This document shows, in pieces, positions 25,570 to 34,400 of a stretch of DNA of 44,800 bases. The stretch comes from Tabrizicola sp. GTDB taxonomy: Bacteria > Pseudomonadota > Alphaproteobacteria > Rhodobacterales > Rhodobacteraceae. Both the position numbers and the translations under genes were made by a program. Every line of letters begins with the position of its first letter. Positions within the stretch are counted from its first letter, which is position 1. The notes under the pieces were generated by a model. It saw nothing but the letters and a program-made list of their open reading frames with translations, was not told the origin of the DNA and made no database searches. The stretch lies in assembly GCA_016792685.1 (NCBI GenBank), contig JAEULQ010000127.1, positions 1 through 44,800 on the forward strand, given 5' to 3'.

Positions 25570-26805
25570 ATGTCCCGGCCACTGGTTCCGCTTTCCGCCG
25601 CTGCCCAGCTGCCCTCCTGGCGGCGGCCGGAGGCGCTCCTTTACCTCATGGCGGCGGCGATGCCGCTGAGTTTCGCGACCTGGTCGGCGCTTCTGAACAA
25701 CTTCGTCATCGAGGTGGCGAGTTTCACGGGCAAGGAGATCGGCTGGCTGCATACGGTGCGGGAGATCCCGGGGTTCCTAGCGGTGGGCGTGATCCTGATC
25801 CTTTGGGTCGTGCGCGAGCAGGTGCTGGCGCTGGTGGCGCTGGCGCTTCTGGGTGCGGCGACGGCGGTGACGGGGTGGTTCACCAGTTTCTCGGGCCTTC
25901 TGGTGATGACGCTGCTGTCCTCGATCGGGTTTCACTATTTCGAGACGGTGAACCAGTCGCTGCAGCTGCAATGGATCGACATGGCGCGGGCGCCAGTGGT
26001 GCTGGGGCGGATCGTGGCCGTGGGGGCGGGGGCGTCGCTGGCGGCCTATGGTGCGATTGTCGCGCTCTGGGACGCGCTGGAGCTGGACTATAACACTGTC
26101 TATCTGGCGTCCGGCGGGCTGACGCTGCTGATCGTGCTTTTCGCGGCATTTGCCTATCCGCAGTTCCAGAGCCCGCATCTGCAGCACCGGCATATGGTGC
26201 TTCGCCGACGCTACTGGCTTTACTATGCGCTTCAGTTCATGGCCGGCGCGCGGCGGCAGATCTTCGTGGTCTTCGCAGGCTTCATGATGGTCGAGCGCTT
26301 CGGGATGAAGGTCAGCGAGATGACCATGCTCCTTTTGTTCAACTACCTGGTCAACATGGTGGTGGCCCCTGCGATGGGCCGGGCGCTTGGGCGTTATGGC
26401 GAGCGCAATGTGATGGGGTTCGAGTATATCGGGCTGACGCTGGTGTTTCTGGCCTATGGCGGGCTTTACTGGTTCGGCTGGGGGATCGTGATTGCCGGAG
26501 GGCTTTATGTCCTGGACCAGCTGTTCTTTGCGCTGTCCTTCAGCCTGAAGACCTATTTCCAGAAGATCGCCGACCCGCGCGACATTGCGCCGACGGCGGC
26601 GGTGGCCTTCACCATCAACCATATCGCTGCGGTCTTCCTGCCGGCGTCGCTGGGATACCTGTGGGCGCGCTCGCCGGACTATGTCTTCCTGCTGGGGGCC
26701 GGGATGGCGCTCTTTGCCTTTGGCCTGATCTGCCTGATCCCGCGGCACCCCGAGCCGGGGCAAGAGACGGTGTTCTCGCGCCGGGTGGTGCAACCGGCGG
26801 AGTAA
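25570..26805 (+). CDS. MFS-type membrane transporter
   Basis: 411 aa from ATG 25570 (GTG 25555 would add five residues). About 11-12 hydrophobic segments are visible, e.g. FLAVGVILILWVV, LVALALLGAATAVTGWF, LTLLIVLFAAFAY, IVIAGGLYVLDQLFFAL and FLLGAGMALFAFGLICLI, with the long basic loop near the middle (HRHMVLRRRYWLYY) usual for the major facilitator superfamily. No substrate-specific signature was recognised. The gene is followed after 81 bases by msrA. It is likely a single-gene unit, with its promoter in the spacer shared with the minus-strand small gene. Confidence 0.8.
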   Translation: MSRPLVPLSAAAQLPSWRRPEALLYLMAAAMPLSFATWSALLNNFVIEVASFTGKEIGWLHTVREIPGFLAVGVILILWVVREQVLALVALALLGAATAVTGWFTSFSGLLVMTLLSSIGFHYFETVNQSLQLQWIDMARAPVVLGRIVAVGAGASLAAYGAIVALWDALELDYNTVYLASGGLTLLIVLFAAFAYPQFQSPHLQHRHMVLRRRYWLYYALQFMAGARRQIFVVFAGFMMVERFGMKVSEMTMLLLFNYLVNMVVAPAMGRALGRYGERNVMGFEYIGLTLVFLAYGGLYWFGWGIVIAGGLYVLDQLFFALSFSLKTYFQKIADPRDIAPTAAVAFTINHIAAVFLPASLGYLWARSPDYVFLLGAGMALFAFGLICLIPRHPEPGQETVFSRRVVQPAE

Positions 26806-26886
26806 AGCCGGGGTGATGCGGCTGTAACCAGCGTTGGGTTTCCGGCGCGGCGAGCTATATAGAGCCGTTGAAACGGAGGTCCCCAG

Positions 26887-27540
26887 ATGTTCTTTACCCG
26901 CAAGTCGATGGAAATGGTCCGCCCCGAGGATGCCCTGCCGGGCCGCAGTGAGCCCTTGCCGACAGCGGAGGTGCATTTCCTGTCGGGCCTGCCCCTGAAG
27001 TCGCCGGTGCCCGCGGGCATGGAAGAGGCGATGTTCGGGATGGGCTGCTTCTGGGGGGTAGAGCGCAAGTTCTGGCAGATGCCGGGGGTCTGGCTGACCA
27101 TGGTCGGCTATGCGGCGGGCTATACGCCGAACCCGACCTACAAGGAGACCTGCACGCAGCTGACTGGGCACAATGAGGTCGTGCGTGTGATCTATGACCC
27201 GAAGGTCGTGTCCTATGAAGCGCTCTTGAAGCTGTTCTGGGAGAACCACGACCCGACGCAGGGGATGCGCCAGGGCAATGACGTGGGCTCGACCTATCGG
27301 TCGGGGATCTACACCTATACGGCGGCGCAGTCGGAGGCGGCCAGGGCCTCGATGGCGGTCTATGCAGAGGCGCTGCGGGCGGCGGGGCGGGGGGCAATCA
27401 CGACGGAAATCCTGCCCGCGCCGGTCTTCTATTTTGCCGAGGACTACCACCAGCAGTATCTGGCGAAAAATCCGGGCGGCTATTGCGGGATCGGGGGGAC
27501 AGGGGTGACCTGTCCGATCGGGACCGGCGTCTCGGCTTGA
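26887..27540 (+). CDS. msrA: Peptide-methionine (S)-S-oxide reductase MsrA
   Basis: 217 aa. The catalytic motif [15 protein letters not shown] lies near residue 53, and the conserved segments [15 protein letters not shown] and [12 protein letters not shown] follow. [20 protein letters not shown] carries the C-terminal resolving cysteine, with a further Cys in VTCP, so a thioredoxin-recycled three-cysteine mechanism is likely. It reduces methionine-S-sulfoxide in oxidised proteins. The start follows a GGAGG-containing ribosome site (AAACGGAGGTCCCCAG). prmA begins 53 bases downstream on the same strand. Confidence 0.95.
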   Translation: MFFTRKSMEMVRPEDALPGRSEPLPTAEVHFLSGLPLKSPVPAGMEEAMFGMGCFWGVERKFWQMPGVWLTMVGYAAGYTPNPTYKETCTQLTGHNEVVRVIYDPKVVSYEALLKLFWENHDPTQGMRQGNDVGSTYRSGIYTYTAAQSEAARASMAVYAEALRAAGRGAITTEILPAPVFYFAEDYHQQYLAKNPGGYCGIGGTGVTCPIGTGVSA

Positions 27541-27592
27541 CCCGGGGCGCGGGGTAGGGTCTATCCGGCCCTGAACGCCCGGAGAGAGCCCC

Positions 27593-28471
27593 ATGCCAAC
27601 CTATTCCGCCCTGACCACCCTGCCTGGTGAAGAGGCCGCCCAAGCACTGGCCGCCGCGATGGAGCGGATGGACCCTGAGCCGACCGGTGTCGGTGTCTTC
27701 GAGATCGAGGACGGTTCCGGCCTTTGGGAAGTGGGTGGCTATTTCCTTGAGCCGCCGGATCAGGTGATCCTGGAAGTGCTGGCAGCGGCCTTCGGGGCCA
27801 AGGCCTTTGCCCTGTCGGAACTGCCGGAGATCGACTGGGTCGCCAAGGTGCGGCGCGAGTTGTCCCCGGTCGAGGCAGGCAGGTTCTTCGTCTATGGCAG
27901 CCACGATGCCGACAAGGTTCCGCAGGACGCGGGGCGCGTGCCGTTGCAGATCGAGGCGACCGTGGCTTTCGGGACCGGGCATCATGGCACGACGCTTGGC
28001 TGTCTCTTGGCCTTCGACAAGCTCTTGACGGACGGCTGGCGTCCGGGGCGCGTGGCCGATATCGGCTGCGGCACGGCGGTCCTTGCGATGGCCGCCGCCG
28101 CCACCCTGCCCGATGCGCTGGTCATCGCAAGCGACATCGACCAGGTCGCCGTGGATGTGGCCGAAGCCAATGTGGCGATCAATGGTCTTGCCGGCCGGAT
28201 CGAATGCCTGGAAGCGGCGGGGCTGGATCATGCCCGAATCCGGGCGGCGGCACCCTATGACCTGATCTTCGCCAACATTCTGAAGGGGCCGTTGATCGAG
28301 CTTGCGCCAGCGATCGCGACTCACCTTGCAACCGGGGGGAGAGCTATCCTGTCCGGTTTACTCGCTGTGCAAGCAGATTCGGTGACGGCCGCTTACGTGG
28401 CGTCAGGGCTTTGTTTGCAAAGTCGCGACGATATCGGGGAATGGTCGACACTAGTTCTACAAAGGTCTTGA
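27593..28471 (+). CDS. prmA: Ribosomal protein L11 methyltransferase
   Basis: 292 aa; ATG 27593 preceded by CGGAGAGAGCC. The N-terminal substrate domain is short and divergent. The C-terminal class I methyltransferase has FGTGHHGTTLGCLLA (the PrmA signature), VADIGCGTAVLAMAAA (SAM motif I), ASDIDQVAVDVAEAN and LIFANILKGPLIELAP, where the NPP-like NIL motif is typical of PrmA. It trimethylates L11 in the ribosome stalk base. It follows msrA on the same strand and may be co-transcribed. The 120 bases after it contain TGCCGCA/TGCGGCA inverted arms (28524-28552) of unknown role. Confidence 0.92.
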   Translation: MPTYSALTTLPGEEAAQALAAAMERMDPEPTGVGVFEIEDGSGLWEVGGYFLEPPDQVILEVLAAAFGAKAFALSELPEIDWVAKVRRELSPVEAGRFFVYGSHDADKVPQDAGRVPLQIEATVAFGTGHHGTTLGCLLAFDKLLTDGWRPGRVADIGCGTAVLAMAAAATLPDALVIASDIDQVAVDVAEANVAINGLAGRIECLEAAGLDHARIRAAAPYDLIFANILKGPLIELAPAIATHLATGGRAILSGLLAVQADSVTAAYVASGLCLQSRDDIGEWSTLVLQRS

Positions 28472-28590
28472 TTTCGTGGACAATCATTGACCGCAGGCCC
28501 GGGTGTTGGCAGGTTGGAAAACGTGCCGCAATTTCGCCATAAGAGTGCGGCAAAAATAAATTATCAGAGCTGCTACTCTGGGTGGAGATT

Positions 28591-28938
28591 ATGTGGGTTG
28601 ATCCAAACTTGAACGACTTCTACAGCCGCGTCTCGCGCATCGAGAAGTCTCATGCCAAGGGATATGGTTTCGAAGCTGCGGGCACATTGGGCCGCAAGTC
28701 CGCGACACGCAGCGGACGACGGTTGCTCAAGGTGGCCAAGCCCCTGGTGCTTGCCCTTGCGATGGGCCTCTGCCTCAAGGGCATCATACACTACTATGTC
28801 GGTGCGCAGACCTATGAAGTCCGGGTCAGCGCTCTGGCCGCCGGGCAGGGTTTTGACCCCGTAGGTGCCTGGCTCATGCATGCAGACCCGGCGACGCTTT
28901 GGATCTCCGGCCAGCTGCAGTCCCTGCTTCCGCGTTGA
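28591..28938 (+). CDS. Small single-span membrane protein, unknown
   Basis: 115 aa from ATG 28591, just after GGTGGAG; an in-frame GTG at 28582 would add three residues. A basic N-terminal half (ATRSGRRLLKVAKP) is followed by one hydrophobic span, LVLALAMGLCLKGIIHYYVG (residues ~52-71), and a ~45-residue C-terminal part containing GFDPVGAWLMHADPATLWIS. Probably N-in/C-out in the inner membrane. No family is recognised. A strong hairpin follows the stop and probably terminates its transcript. Confidence 0.68.
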   Translation: MWVDPNLNDFYSRVSRIEKSHAKGYGFEAAGTLGRKSATRSGRRLLKVAKPLVLALAMGLCLKGIIHYYVGAQTYEVRVSALAAGQGFDPVGAWLMHADPATLWISGQLQSLLPR

Positions 28939-28959
28939 CAAGAGATCATTGAATGACGA

Positions 28960-28985
28960 AGGGCCGCACCCTCAGGTGCGGCCCT
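28960..28985. terminator. Bidirectional terminator-like hairpin
   Basis: AGGGCCGCACC, loop CTCA, GGTGCGGCCCT: a perfect 11-bp stem between two convergent genes. The flanking T run is weak on both strands (ATTCTGCGTTT on plus, TCGTCATT on minus). Confidence 0.65.
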
Positions 28986-29043
28986 ATTCTGCGTTTCGGC
29001 TTGACCGGGGCCCCGAGGTCTTGGTCCTGGGGGCGCCGACCGA

Positions 29044-29247
29044 TCAGCGACCGATGAATTCGATGTCACCGCGGCACAGGCCGATATCATCAAGCTCACG
29101 ATCGGACAGCTTGTTCAGGGCCTTGCGGGTAACGCGTGCATCGTTCCACGACGAGAAGGCCAGAGCGGCTTTCGACATCGCGTTGATGGCACGGTAGGTG
29201 GTGATGGCGCCAAAGGGCGCCGGGCGGGTCGTCTCGACAGCGGCCAT
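29044..29247 (-). CDS. DUF1127 family protein
   Basis: 67 aa from ATG 29247, chosen because AAGGA lies 8 bases upstream; an ATG at 29256 would add three residues but has no room for a ribosome site. The C-terminus LNKLSDRELDDIGLCRGDIEFI is the DUF1127 (YjiS-like) motif, an arginine-rich helix-turn-helix-like element. In Rhodobacter a DUF1127 protein is known as an RNA-binding factor linked to stress-induced small RNAs, but no CUCCUCC-repeat sRNA genes are visible downstream here. The TTRPAPFGAITTYR N-terminus is typical of Rhodobacterales members. Confidence 0.88.
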   Translation of the reverse strand: MAAVETTRPAPFGAITTYRAINAMSKAALAFSSWNDARVTRKALNKLSDRELDDIGLCRGDIEFIGR

Positions 29248-29256
29248 GGCTTTCAT

Positions 29257-29585
29257 CCTTGCTCTCTTACAGTACAGATCGGAGGCCTATTCCTCCATGC
29301 GCTGGGAGATAGTCTTGCTGCAGGTGCAAAGCAAGCGACGCCAAAGCAAGGCCGCCATGCAGCCATTGCATGACGTGTGGCAAAATTTAGGCAGCTTTTT
29401 CAGTCGTTTCTGAGGCAAGCCTGTCGCTGTGTCGGTTTTCTGACCCAGGCCGTCGGATTCTGCAAGCGCAAAATGACGATGCCGCGAGCGCGGTGGGCGC
29501 GGAAAGAGATTGGCGGATGTTCGCTTTTCGTGCTAATCCCTGTGCAAGAGCAAGAGCAAGAGCAAGAGCAAGAACAGGGGCAGGA
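29257..29585. other. Divergent spacer between DUF1127 and ruvC
   Basis: No gene is seen in these 329 bases. They hold a GGAGG/CCTCC dyad (~29281-29296), a CATGCA-GCCAT-TGCATG dyad (~29357-29373), and, just before ruvC, a hexamer array: CAAGAG four times (29545-29568) plus CAAGAA. The ribosome site AGGGGCAGGA of ruvC follows directly. Promoters could not be assigned with confidence. Confidence 0.45.
29545..29574 (+). repeat. CAAGAG hexamer tandem repeat in the ruvC leader
   Basis: Four perfect copies of CAAGAG and a fifth changed to CAAGAA lie 11 bases before the ruvC ATG. Slippage would change leader length by six bases. Confidence 0.75.
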
Positions 29586-30095
29586 ATGCGTGTCATCGGG
29601 ATTGATCCGGGCTTGCGGAACCTGGGCTGGGGGGTGATCGACGTCGCGGGGTCCCGCCTGACCCATGTCGCGAACGGCATTTGCCATTCGGACGGAGAGG
29701 ACGGCGATCTTGCCCAGCGGCTCTTGTCCCTGCATGGCCAGTTGACCGAGGTCTTCCGGGCATGGACCCCCGAGGCGGCGGCGGTCGAACATACGTTCGT
29801 CAACAAGGATGCGGTGGCGACGCTGAAGCTTGGCCAGGCGCGGGGGATCGCGCTGCTGGTGCCCGCTCAGTTCGGGTTGGCGGTCGGGGAATATGCGCCG
29901 AATGCGGTGAAGAAGACGGTGGTGGGCGTGGGCCATGCCGCCAAGGTTCAGGTCGATCACATGGTGAAGCTGCATCTGCCGGGGGTGAAGATCGTGGGGG
30001 CCGATGCGGCGGACGCTTTGGCCGTGGCAATCTGTCATGCGCATCATCTGCAGTCGTCGGGCCGGTTGGCGGCAGCGCTGAGGGCGGCGGAATGA
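29586..30095 (+). CDS. ruvC: Crossover junction endodeoxyribonuclease RuvC
   Basis: 169 aa from ATG 29586, preceded by AGGGGCAGGA; an upstream in-frame ATG at 29493 would translate the hexamer repeat into an Ala-Arg string and is rejected. The RNase H-like fold shows catalytic acids in [11 protein letters not shown] (Asp7), [12 protein letters not shown] (Glu) and [11 protein letters not shown] (two Asp near the end). RuvC cuts Holliday junctions after RuvAB branch migration. Its stop overlaps the ruvA start (ATGA). Confidence 0.95.
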   Translation: MRVIGIDPGLRNLGWGVIDVAGSRLTHVANGICHSDGEDGDLAQRLLSLHGQLTEVFRAWTPEAAAVEHTFVNKDAVATLKLGQARGIALLVPAQFGLAVGEYAPNAVKKTVVGVGHAAKVQVDHMVKLHLPGVKIVGADAADALAVAICHAHHLQSSGRLAAALRAAE

Positions 30096-30766
30096 TCGGC
30101 CGCATTTCCGGGCGGCTGGACTGGCGCGGATCGGACCACGTGCTGATCGACGTGCGCGGGGTCGGCTATATCGTCCATGTCAGCGAGCGGACCCTGGCCG
30201 GTCTGCCGGGTCTGGGCGAGGCGGTGTCCCTGTATACCGACCTTCTGGTGCGCGAGGACCTGCTGCAGCTTTTCGGTTTCCCGACCATGCTGGAGAAGGA
30301 GTGGCACAAGCTGCTGATGACGGTGCAGGGGGTCGGGGCCAAGGCCTCGATGGCGATCCTGGGGACTTTGGGGGCGGAAGGCGTCGGTCGGGCGATCACC
30401 TTGGGCGATGCGCGGGCGGTGCAGGCAGCTCCGGGGGTGGGGCCGAAACTGGCGCAGCGGATCATCCTGGAGCTGAAAGCCAAGGCGCCGGGCGTGATGG
30501 CTGCCGGGGTTGGGCTGTCGGTGAAGGCCGAGGCGGAGGATCTGGTGGTCGAGGCTGCTCCGGCCCCGCGCAAGGCCGCGAAGGTGGACGAGGGGGCCGC
30601 GAGGCGAGCGGGGGCTACGGCAGATGCGCTCTCGGCGCTTCTGAACCTGGGCTATGGCCAGTCTGATGCAGCCCAGGCGGTGGCGACGGTCGCAGGGGAT
30701 CAACCCGAGGCGGATACGGCGGGCCTGATCCGGGCGGCGCTGAAATTGTTGGCGCCGAAATCGTGA
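30092..30766 (+). CDS. ruvA: Holliday junction branch-migration protein RuvA
   Basis: 224 aa from ATG 30092, overlapping the ruvC stop by four bases. N-terminal OB fold ([23 protein letters not shown]), tandem helix-hairpin-helix motifs ([14 protein letters not shown] and [13 protein letters not shown]), a flexible acidic/Ala-rich linker (~145-175) and the C-terminal RuvB-binding domain ([21 protein letters not shown]). RuvA tetramers bind the four-way junction and load RuvB. It is translationally coupled to ruvC and, by an overlap at its own stop, to the following membrane-protein gene. Confidence 0.95.
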   Translation: MIGRISGRLDWRGSDHVLIDVRGVGYIVHVSERTLAGLPGLGEAVSLYTDLLVREDLLQLFGFPTMLEKEWHKLLMTVQGVGAKASMAILGTLGAEGVGRAITLGDARAVQAAPGVGPKLAQRIILELKAKAPGVMAAGVGLSVKAEAEDLVVEAAPAPRKAAKVDEGAARRAGATADALSALLNLGYGQSDAAQAVATVAGDQPEADTAGLIRAALKLLAPKS

Positions 30767-31314
30767 TGCGCTCTGGCTCCATTCATGGAATGCGTTTTTC
30801 CATTGAAGCGGATGGGGAGGCGGAAAGGCTGGTCGTCCCCGCCGATCAAAGCGATATCGCCACCATGTTCCTGTCACTTTGGTTTTTCGGTTGGACGCTT
30901 GCAGGGTTCTCCGCGATTTCCCGGCTTGCTCAAGTCAATGTTCTGTCCGATCTGGTCTGGCCCATTGGCTGGGCGGTGGCCTGGTGTGCAATAGCCCTGC
31001 TCCTGGCCTGGATGCTTACGGGGCGCGAAATTCTGAGGTTTATTGGCGACGATCTCGAAGTGACCCGCGAGATCTTGGGCCGCGCGCGCCGACGGCTTTA
31101 CGCGGGTGGCGAGGTGGAGAGAATTTCGGTACGGGTCCCGTTCAGATTTCCCGGCAGCGCATTTTTCCCTTCCCCGATCGACCTTCGCGGCAACAGCGGA
31201 TCGGTCCACTTTATCTACCGTGGCCGGAGTGAATGCCTTGCTTATGGTATGAACAAGCATGAGGCAAACGCCATTGCCGACTGGCTGCGCAATCGGTTGC
31301 CACACGCGCAATAA
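30763..31314 (+). CDS. Membrane protein of unknown function inserted between ruvA and ruvB
   Basis: 183 aa from GTG 30763, which overlaps the ruvA stop; ATG 30766 and ATG 30790 are alternatives. Two hydrophobic segments ([16 protein letters not shown] and [14 protein letters not shown]) are followed by a ~110-residue soluble part with [20 protein letters not shown] and [17 protein letters not shown], like the small beta-rich PH-type domains that follow two-helix hairpins in bacterial membrane proteins. Its stop overlaps the ruvB start, so it is embedded in the ruv operon. Third positions are less GC-biased than in its neighbours. Function unknown; context alone suggests co-regulation, not a role in recombination. 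Confidence 0.72.
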   Translation: MMRSGSIHGMRFSIEADGEAERLVVPADQSDIATMFLSLWFFGWTLAGFSAISRLAQVNVLSDLVWPIGWAVAWCAIALLLAWMLTGREILRFIGDDLEVTREILGRARRRLYAGGEVERISVRVPFRFPGSAFFPSPIDLRGNSGSVHFIYRGRSECLAYGMNKHEANAIADWLRNRLPHAQ

Positions 31315-32363
31315 TGGAGACTATGGCACCCGACATGACCTCTGACCCCACCTTGCGCCCCGAGAAGCTGCCCGAGGATCTGGACCGGGCGCTGCGTCCC
31401 CAGATGCTGACCGAGTTCATCGGGCAGGCGGAGGCGCGGGCCAATCTGGCGGTGTTTATTGAGAGCGCCCGTATGCGGGGCGAGGCGATGGATCATACGC
31501 TGTTCCATGGGCCTCCCGGTCTGGGCAAGACCACGCTGGCGCAGATCATGGCGCGGGAGTTGGGGGTGGGTTTCCGGATGACCTCGGGTCCCGTGCTGGC
31601 CAAGCCCGGCGATCTGGCGGCGATCCTGACGAACCTCGAACCCCGCGATGTTCTCTTTATCGACGAAATCCACCGCCTGTCCCCGGTGGTCGAAGAGGTG
31701 CTCTACCCGGCCCTCGAAGACTTCGCGCTGGACCTGGTGATCGGCGAGGGGCCCGCGGCGCGGACAGTGCGGATTGATTTGCAACCCTTCACGCTGGTCG
31801 GGGCGACGACGCGGCTGGGGCTTCTAACCACGCCATTGCGCGACCGGTTCGGGATTCCGACGCGGCTGGAGTTCTATTCGGAGGCGGAGCTTTACGAGAT
31901 CGTCGCCCGAGGCGCGCGGCTGATGGGTCTGGAGGCGGACCCGGAGGGGTGCCGGGAGATCGCACGTCGGGCACGGGGCACACCACGGATCGCGGGGCGG
32001 CTGCTCAGGCGGGTGGCGGATTTTGCGCTGGTCGAGGCGGGGGGCAAGATCAGCCGGGCGCTGGCGGACCGGGCGCTGACCCGGTTGCAGGTGGACAATC
32101 TGGGCCTGGATGGGGCCGACCGGCGGTATCTGACCCTTCTGGCCGAGAATTATGGCGGCGGGCCAGTCGGGGTGGAGACCATTGCGGCGGCGCTGTCGGA
32201 GCCACGCGACGCCATTGAAGAGGTGATCGAGCCATATCTTCTGCAGCAGGGCCTGATCCTGCGCACCCCCCGGGGCCGGATGCTGGGGGCCAAGGCCTGG
32301 CGGCATCTGGGGCTGGAAGCACCCAAGGTGCCGGGGCAGGCGGACCTGTTCGGCGGCAAATAG
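31314..32363 (+). CDS. ruvB: Holliday junction DNA helicase RuvB
   Basis: 349 aa, full length. AAA+ features: [19 protein letters not shown], Walker [14 protein letters not shown], Walker [13 protein letters not shown], sensor 1 LVGATTRLG and arginine finger region PLRDRFG. The C-terminal winged helix ends [17 protein letters not shown]. RuvB is the hexameric motor that drives branch migration with RuvA. The ATG at 31314 overlaps the previous stop; starts at internal Met codons (MAPDMTS) are possible. Confidence 0.95.
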   Translation: METMAPDMTSDPTLRPEKLPEDLDRALRPQMLTEFIGQAEARANLAVFIESARMRGEAMDHTLFHGPPGLGKTTLAQIMARELGVGFRMTSGPVLAKPGDLAAILTNLEPRDVLFIDEIHRLSPVVEEVLYPALEDFALDLVIGEGPAARTVRIDLQPFTLVGATTRLGLLTTPLRDRFGIPTRLEFYSEAELYEIVARGARLMGLEADPEGCREIARRARGTPRIAGRLLRRVADFALVEAGGKISRALADRALTRLQVDNLGLDGADRRYLTLLAENYGGGPVGVETIAAALSEPRDAIEEVIEPYLLQQGLILRTPRGRMLGAKAWRHLGLEAPKVPGQADLFGGK

Positions 32364-32427
32364 GCGGAGCGCTGTCGCGCAAGTCTTTCCCCTCGTCGTC
32401 GGGCCTTCGCCCTCCTCCTCAGTCGAT

Positions 32428-32473
32428 GGGGGTTTCACCCCCAAACCCCCGAGGATATTTGGGCAAAGATGAA
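32428..32473 (+). repeat. Hairpin-tag intergenic element, copy 1
   Basis: GGGGGT-TTC-ACCCCC hairpin (32428-32442) followed by the tag GGATATTTGGGCAAAGATGAA ending at 32473 (20 of these bases recur at 44698-44719 with one change). The tag ends in an ATG (32469) that opens the frame of the next gene, but the true start is probably 24 bases later. Confidence 0.7.
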
Positions 32474-32492
32474 AGGTTTTGCTGGAGGGATC

Positions 32493-33125
32493 ATGGGACC
32501 GGGCGAGATAGAGGCTTTGTTCACGCGGGGCGATGGGGCCTATCTGTTCGCGCGCTGGGGGCGGCCGATCGTGCCTGTGGTCTTCGGCGTGAACGATGCA
32601 AGCCTTGCGGTCTTCAAGGGGGCATTCGAAGCGGTGGTCGCCTTGGCTGGCCACAGGATGGCCGAGACCGATCCGGAACTGGGCGCGAACCTGATGGTCT
32701 TCTGCTTCCGGGACTGGCAGGAGCTTCTGGCGGTGCCCGACCTTGGCCGACTGGTGCCGGAGCTGGAGGGGCTGGTTGCGCGTCTCGCGGCTGCGGGCGC
32801 GAACCAGTACCGCATCTTCCGTTTTGAAGCTGGGGGCGCGATCAGGGCTGCCTTTGTCTTCTTGCGGATGGACGAAGCACTTGCTGCCATGCCGGCCGAG
32901 ACCCTGGCGCTGGCGCAGGCGGTGCAGACGGTTGTGCTCTGGTCGGATCGGGCCTTCGACGGCACCTCGCCCCTGGCGCGGATCGGCGAAAGGGTCATCC
33001 TGCGGCCGGATATCGGCGCTGTCATCCGGGCGGGCTATGATCGGGTGATGCCGGAGGTTGCGCGGGATGCGAGCCATGCGCTGCGCCTTGCCGCACGGAT
33101 TGCGGTGGCCGGACAGGCCTCATAG
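32493..33125 (+). CDS. Conserved hypothetical protein upstream of ybgC
   Basis: 210 aa from ATG 32493 (MGPGEIEALFTRGDGAYLF), preceded by GGAGGGATC; an ATG at 32469 lies inside the repeat element and would add eight residues. The sequence has FARWGRPIVPVVFGVND, MVFCFRDWQELL and RIGERVILRPDIGAVIRAGYDRVMPEVA and looks like a soluble cytoplasmic protein. No domain is recognised. I recall similar proteins next to ybgC/tol genes in Rhodobacterales, which suggests a conserved but unnamed family. The next gene starts 25 bases after its stop. Confidence 0.75.
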   Translation: MGPGEIEALFTRGDGAYLFARWGRPIVPVVFGVNDASLAVFKGAFEAVVALAGHRMAETDPELGANLMVFCFRDWQELLAVPDLGRLVPELEGLVARLAAAGANQYRIFRFEAGGAIRAAFVFLRMDEALAAMPAETLALAQAVQTVVLWSDRAFDGTSPLARIGERVILRPDIGAVIRAGYDRVMPEVARDASHALRLAARIAVAGQAS

Positions 33126-33150
33126 GCTGGTGTGAAGCCAGGAGCCCGTC

Positions 33151-33552
33151 ATGCCGCATCGCTTCCAGACCCGTGTCTATTACGAGGACACCGATCTTGC
33201 CGGGATCGTCTATTACGCGAATTATCTGAAATTCATCGAGCGCGCCCGCAGCGAATGGGTGGCTTCGCTGGGCGTAGACCAGATGGCGCTGAAGGCGGCG
33301 GAGGGGATCGTCTTTGCCGTGCGGCGGGTGGAGGCGGATTTCCTGCGGCCAGCGAAGTTCGGCGATGATCTGGTGGTGGAGACCACGCTGCAGACTGCAG
33401 GCGGCGCGCGGCTGGTTCTGGAGCAAGTGGTGCAGCGGGGCGGGGAGCGGCTGTTCGTCGCCATCGTGACGCTTGTCTGCCTGACCGAGGATGGCCACGC
33501 AGCGCGCTTGCCGGCGGGATTGCGGGCGCGGCTGGCGGGGCCGCTGCACTGA
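33151..33552 (+). CDS. ybgC: Tol-Pal system-associated acyl-CoA thioesterase YbgC
   Basis: 133 aa hotdog-fold protein. The family motif YYEDTDLAGIVYYANYLKFIERARSEW (shown here in two parts as YYEDTDLAGIVYYANY and LKFIERARSEW) includes the catalytic Asp. It hydrolyses short-chain or phospholipid-linked acyl thioesters and is usually the first gene of the tol-pal operon, as here. ATG 33151 is preceded by AGGAGCCCGTC. A strong hairpin follows the gene before tolQ. Confidence 0.92.
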   Translation: MPHRFQTRVYYEDTDLAGIVYYANYLKFIERARSEWVASLGVDQMALKAAEGIVFAVRRVEADFLRPAKFGDDLVVETTLQTAGGARLVLEQVVQRGGERLFVAIVTLVCLTEDGHAARLPAGLRARLAGPLH

Positions 33553-33563
33553 GGCAGGACGAG

Positions 33564-33598
33564 GCCGCCCAAGATGACATCTTCCGTCATCGGGCGGC
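33564..33598 (+). terminator. Strong hairpin between ybgC and tolQ
   Basis: GCCGCCC, a two-base bulge AA, GATGAC, loop ATCTTCC, GTCATC, GGGCGGC gives a 13-bp stem. No real T run follows, so it may be an attenuator or processing site, not a full terminator. Confidence 0.5.
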
Positions 33599-33701
33599 GA
33601 ACCGCCCTTTCGCGCAGAGTTGTGTTGGCATTCCCCAGTCAATCTTGATAGAATCGCCAGCAACGGAGCCCGAACGCGGCCCGATCAACAAGAGCAGGCG
33701 T

Positions 33702-34397
33702 ATGGAAACGGACACCCTTGCGATGGCGCAGGAGATTGATTTCTCCATGTTCGCCCTTTTTGCACGCGCAACCCTGACAGTTAAGATCGTCATGATCATG
33801 CTGTTCGTGATGTCGTTCTGGAGTTGGGCGATCATCGTCCAGAAACACATCATGCTGCGCAAGGCGCGCGGCGAGGCGAGCATCTTCGACCGGGCCTTCT
33901 GGTCGGGCGAGCCGCTGGACGAGCTTTACGAGAAGATCGGGCCGGACCCGCAGGGCCAGTCGGAAAAGATCTTCGCGGCCGGGATGCTGGAGTGGCGGCG
34001 CAGTCACAAGCAGGACGGCGGGCTGATCGCGGGCGCGCAAAGCCGGATCGACCGGGCGATGAATGTGGCCATCGCGCGGGAGAGCGAGGTTCTGAACAGG
34101 GGCCTGAGTTTTCTGGCCACCACGGGGTCTACCGCAACCTTCATCGGGCTTTTCGGCACGGTCTGGGGGATCAAGCATTCCTTCGAGCAGATCGCGATCA
34201 GCCAGAACACCAGCCTTGCCGTGGTGGCCCCCGGCATTGCCGAGGCCCTGCTTGCAACGGGCGTGGGCCTTGTCGCGGCAATCCCGGCGGCGGTCTTCTA
34301 CAACAAGCTGTCCGCCGACATCGACCGGGTTCTGGGCGGCTACGAAGCTTTTGCCGACGAATTCGCGACCATCCTGTCGCGCCAGCTGGATTCCTGA
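33702..34397 (+). CDS. tolQ: TolQ, proton-channel subunit of the Tol-Pal system
   Basis: 231 aa from ATG 33702, preceded by AGAGCAGG; in-frame upstream codons are spacer. Three membrane spans: TVKIVMIMLFVMSFWSWAII near the N-terminus, and two in the conserved MotA/ExbB block (ATFIGLFGTVWGIKHSF and VVAPGIAEALLATGVGLVAAIPAAV). It forms the stator-like proton channel with TolR. First of the tolQRAB-pal run; tolR starts three bases after its stop. Confidence 0.94.
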   Translation: METDTLAMAQEIDFSMFALFARATLTVKIVMIMLFVMSFWSWAIIVQKHIMLRKARGEASIFDRAFWSGEPLDELYEKIGPDPQGQSEKIFAAGMLEWRRSHKQDGGLIAGAQSRIDRAMNVAIARESEVLNRGLSFLATTGSTATFIGLFGTVWGIKHSFEQIAISQNTSLAVVAPGIAEALLATGVGLVAAIPAAVFYNKLSADIDRVLGGYEAFADEFATILSRQLDS

Positions 34398-34400
34398 GCC

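Noticed and set aside
25777-27594. 605-aa minus-strand frame across the MFS gene and msrA
   Set aside because: Runs across two well supported genes on the other strand and has shadow-type composition.
28344-28553. 69-aa minus-strand frame at the prmA end
   Set aside because: Overlaps the conserved prmA C-terminus and has no family or ribosome site.
29545-29574. Short-period repeat considered as a CRISPR array
   Set aside because: The unit is six bases without spacers, so it is a simple tandem repeat.
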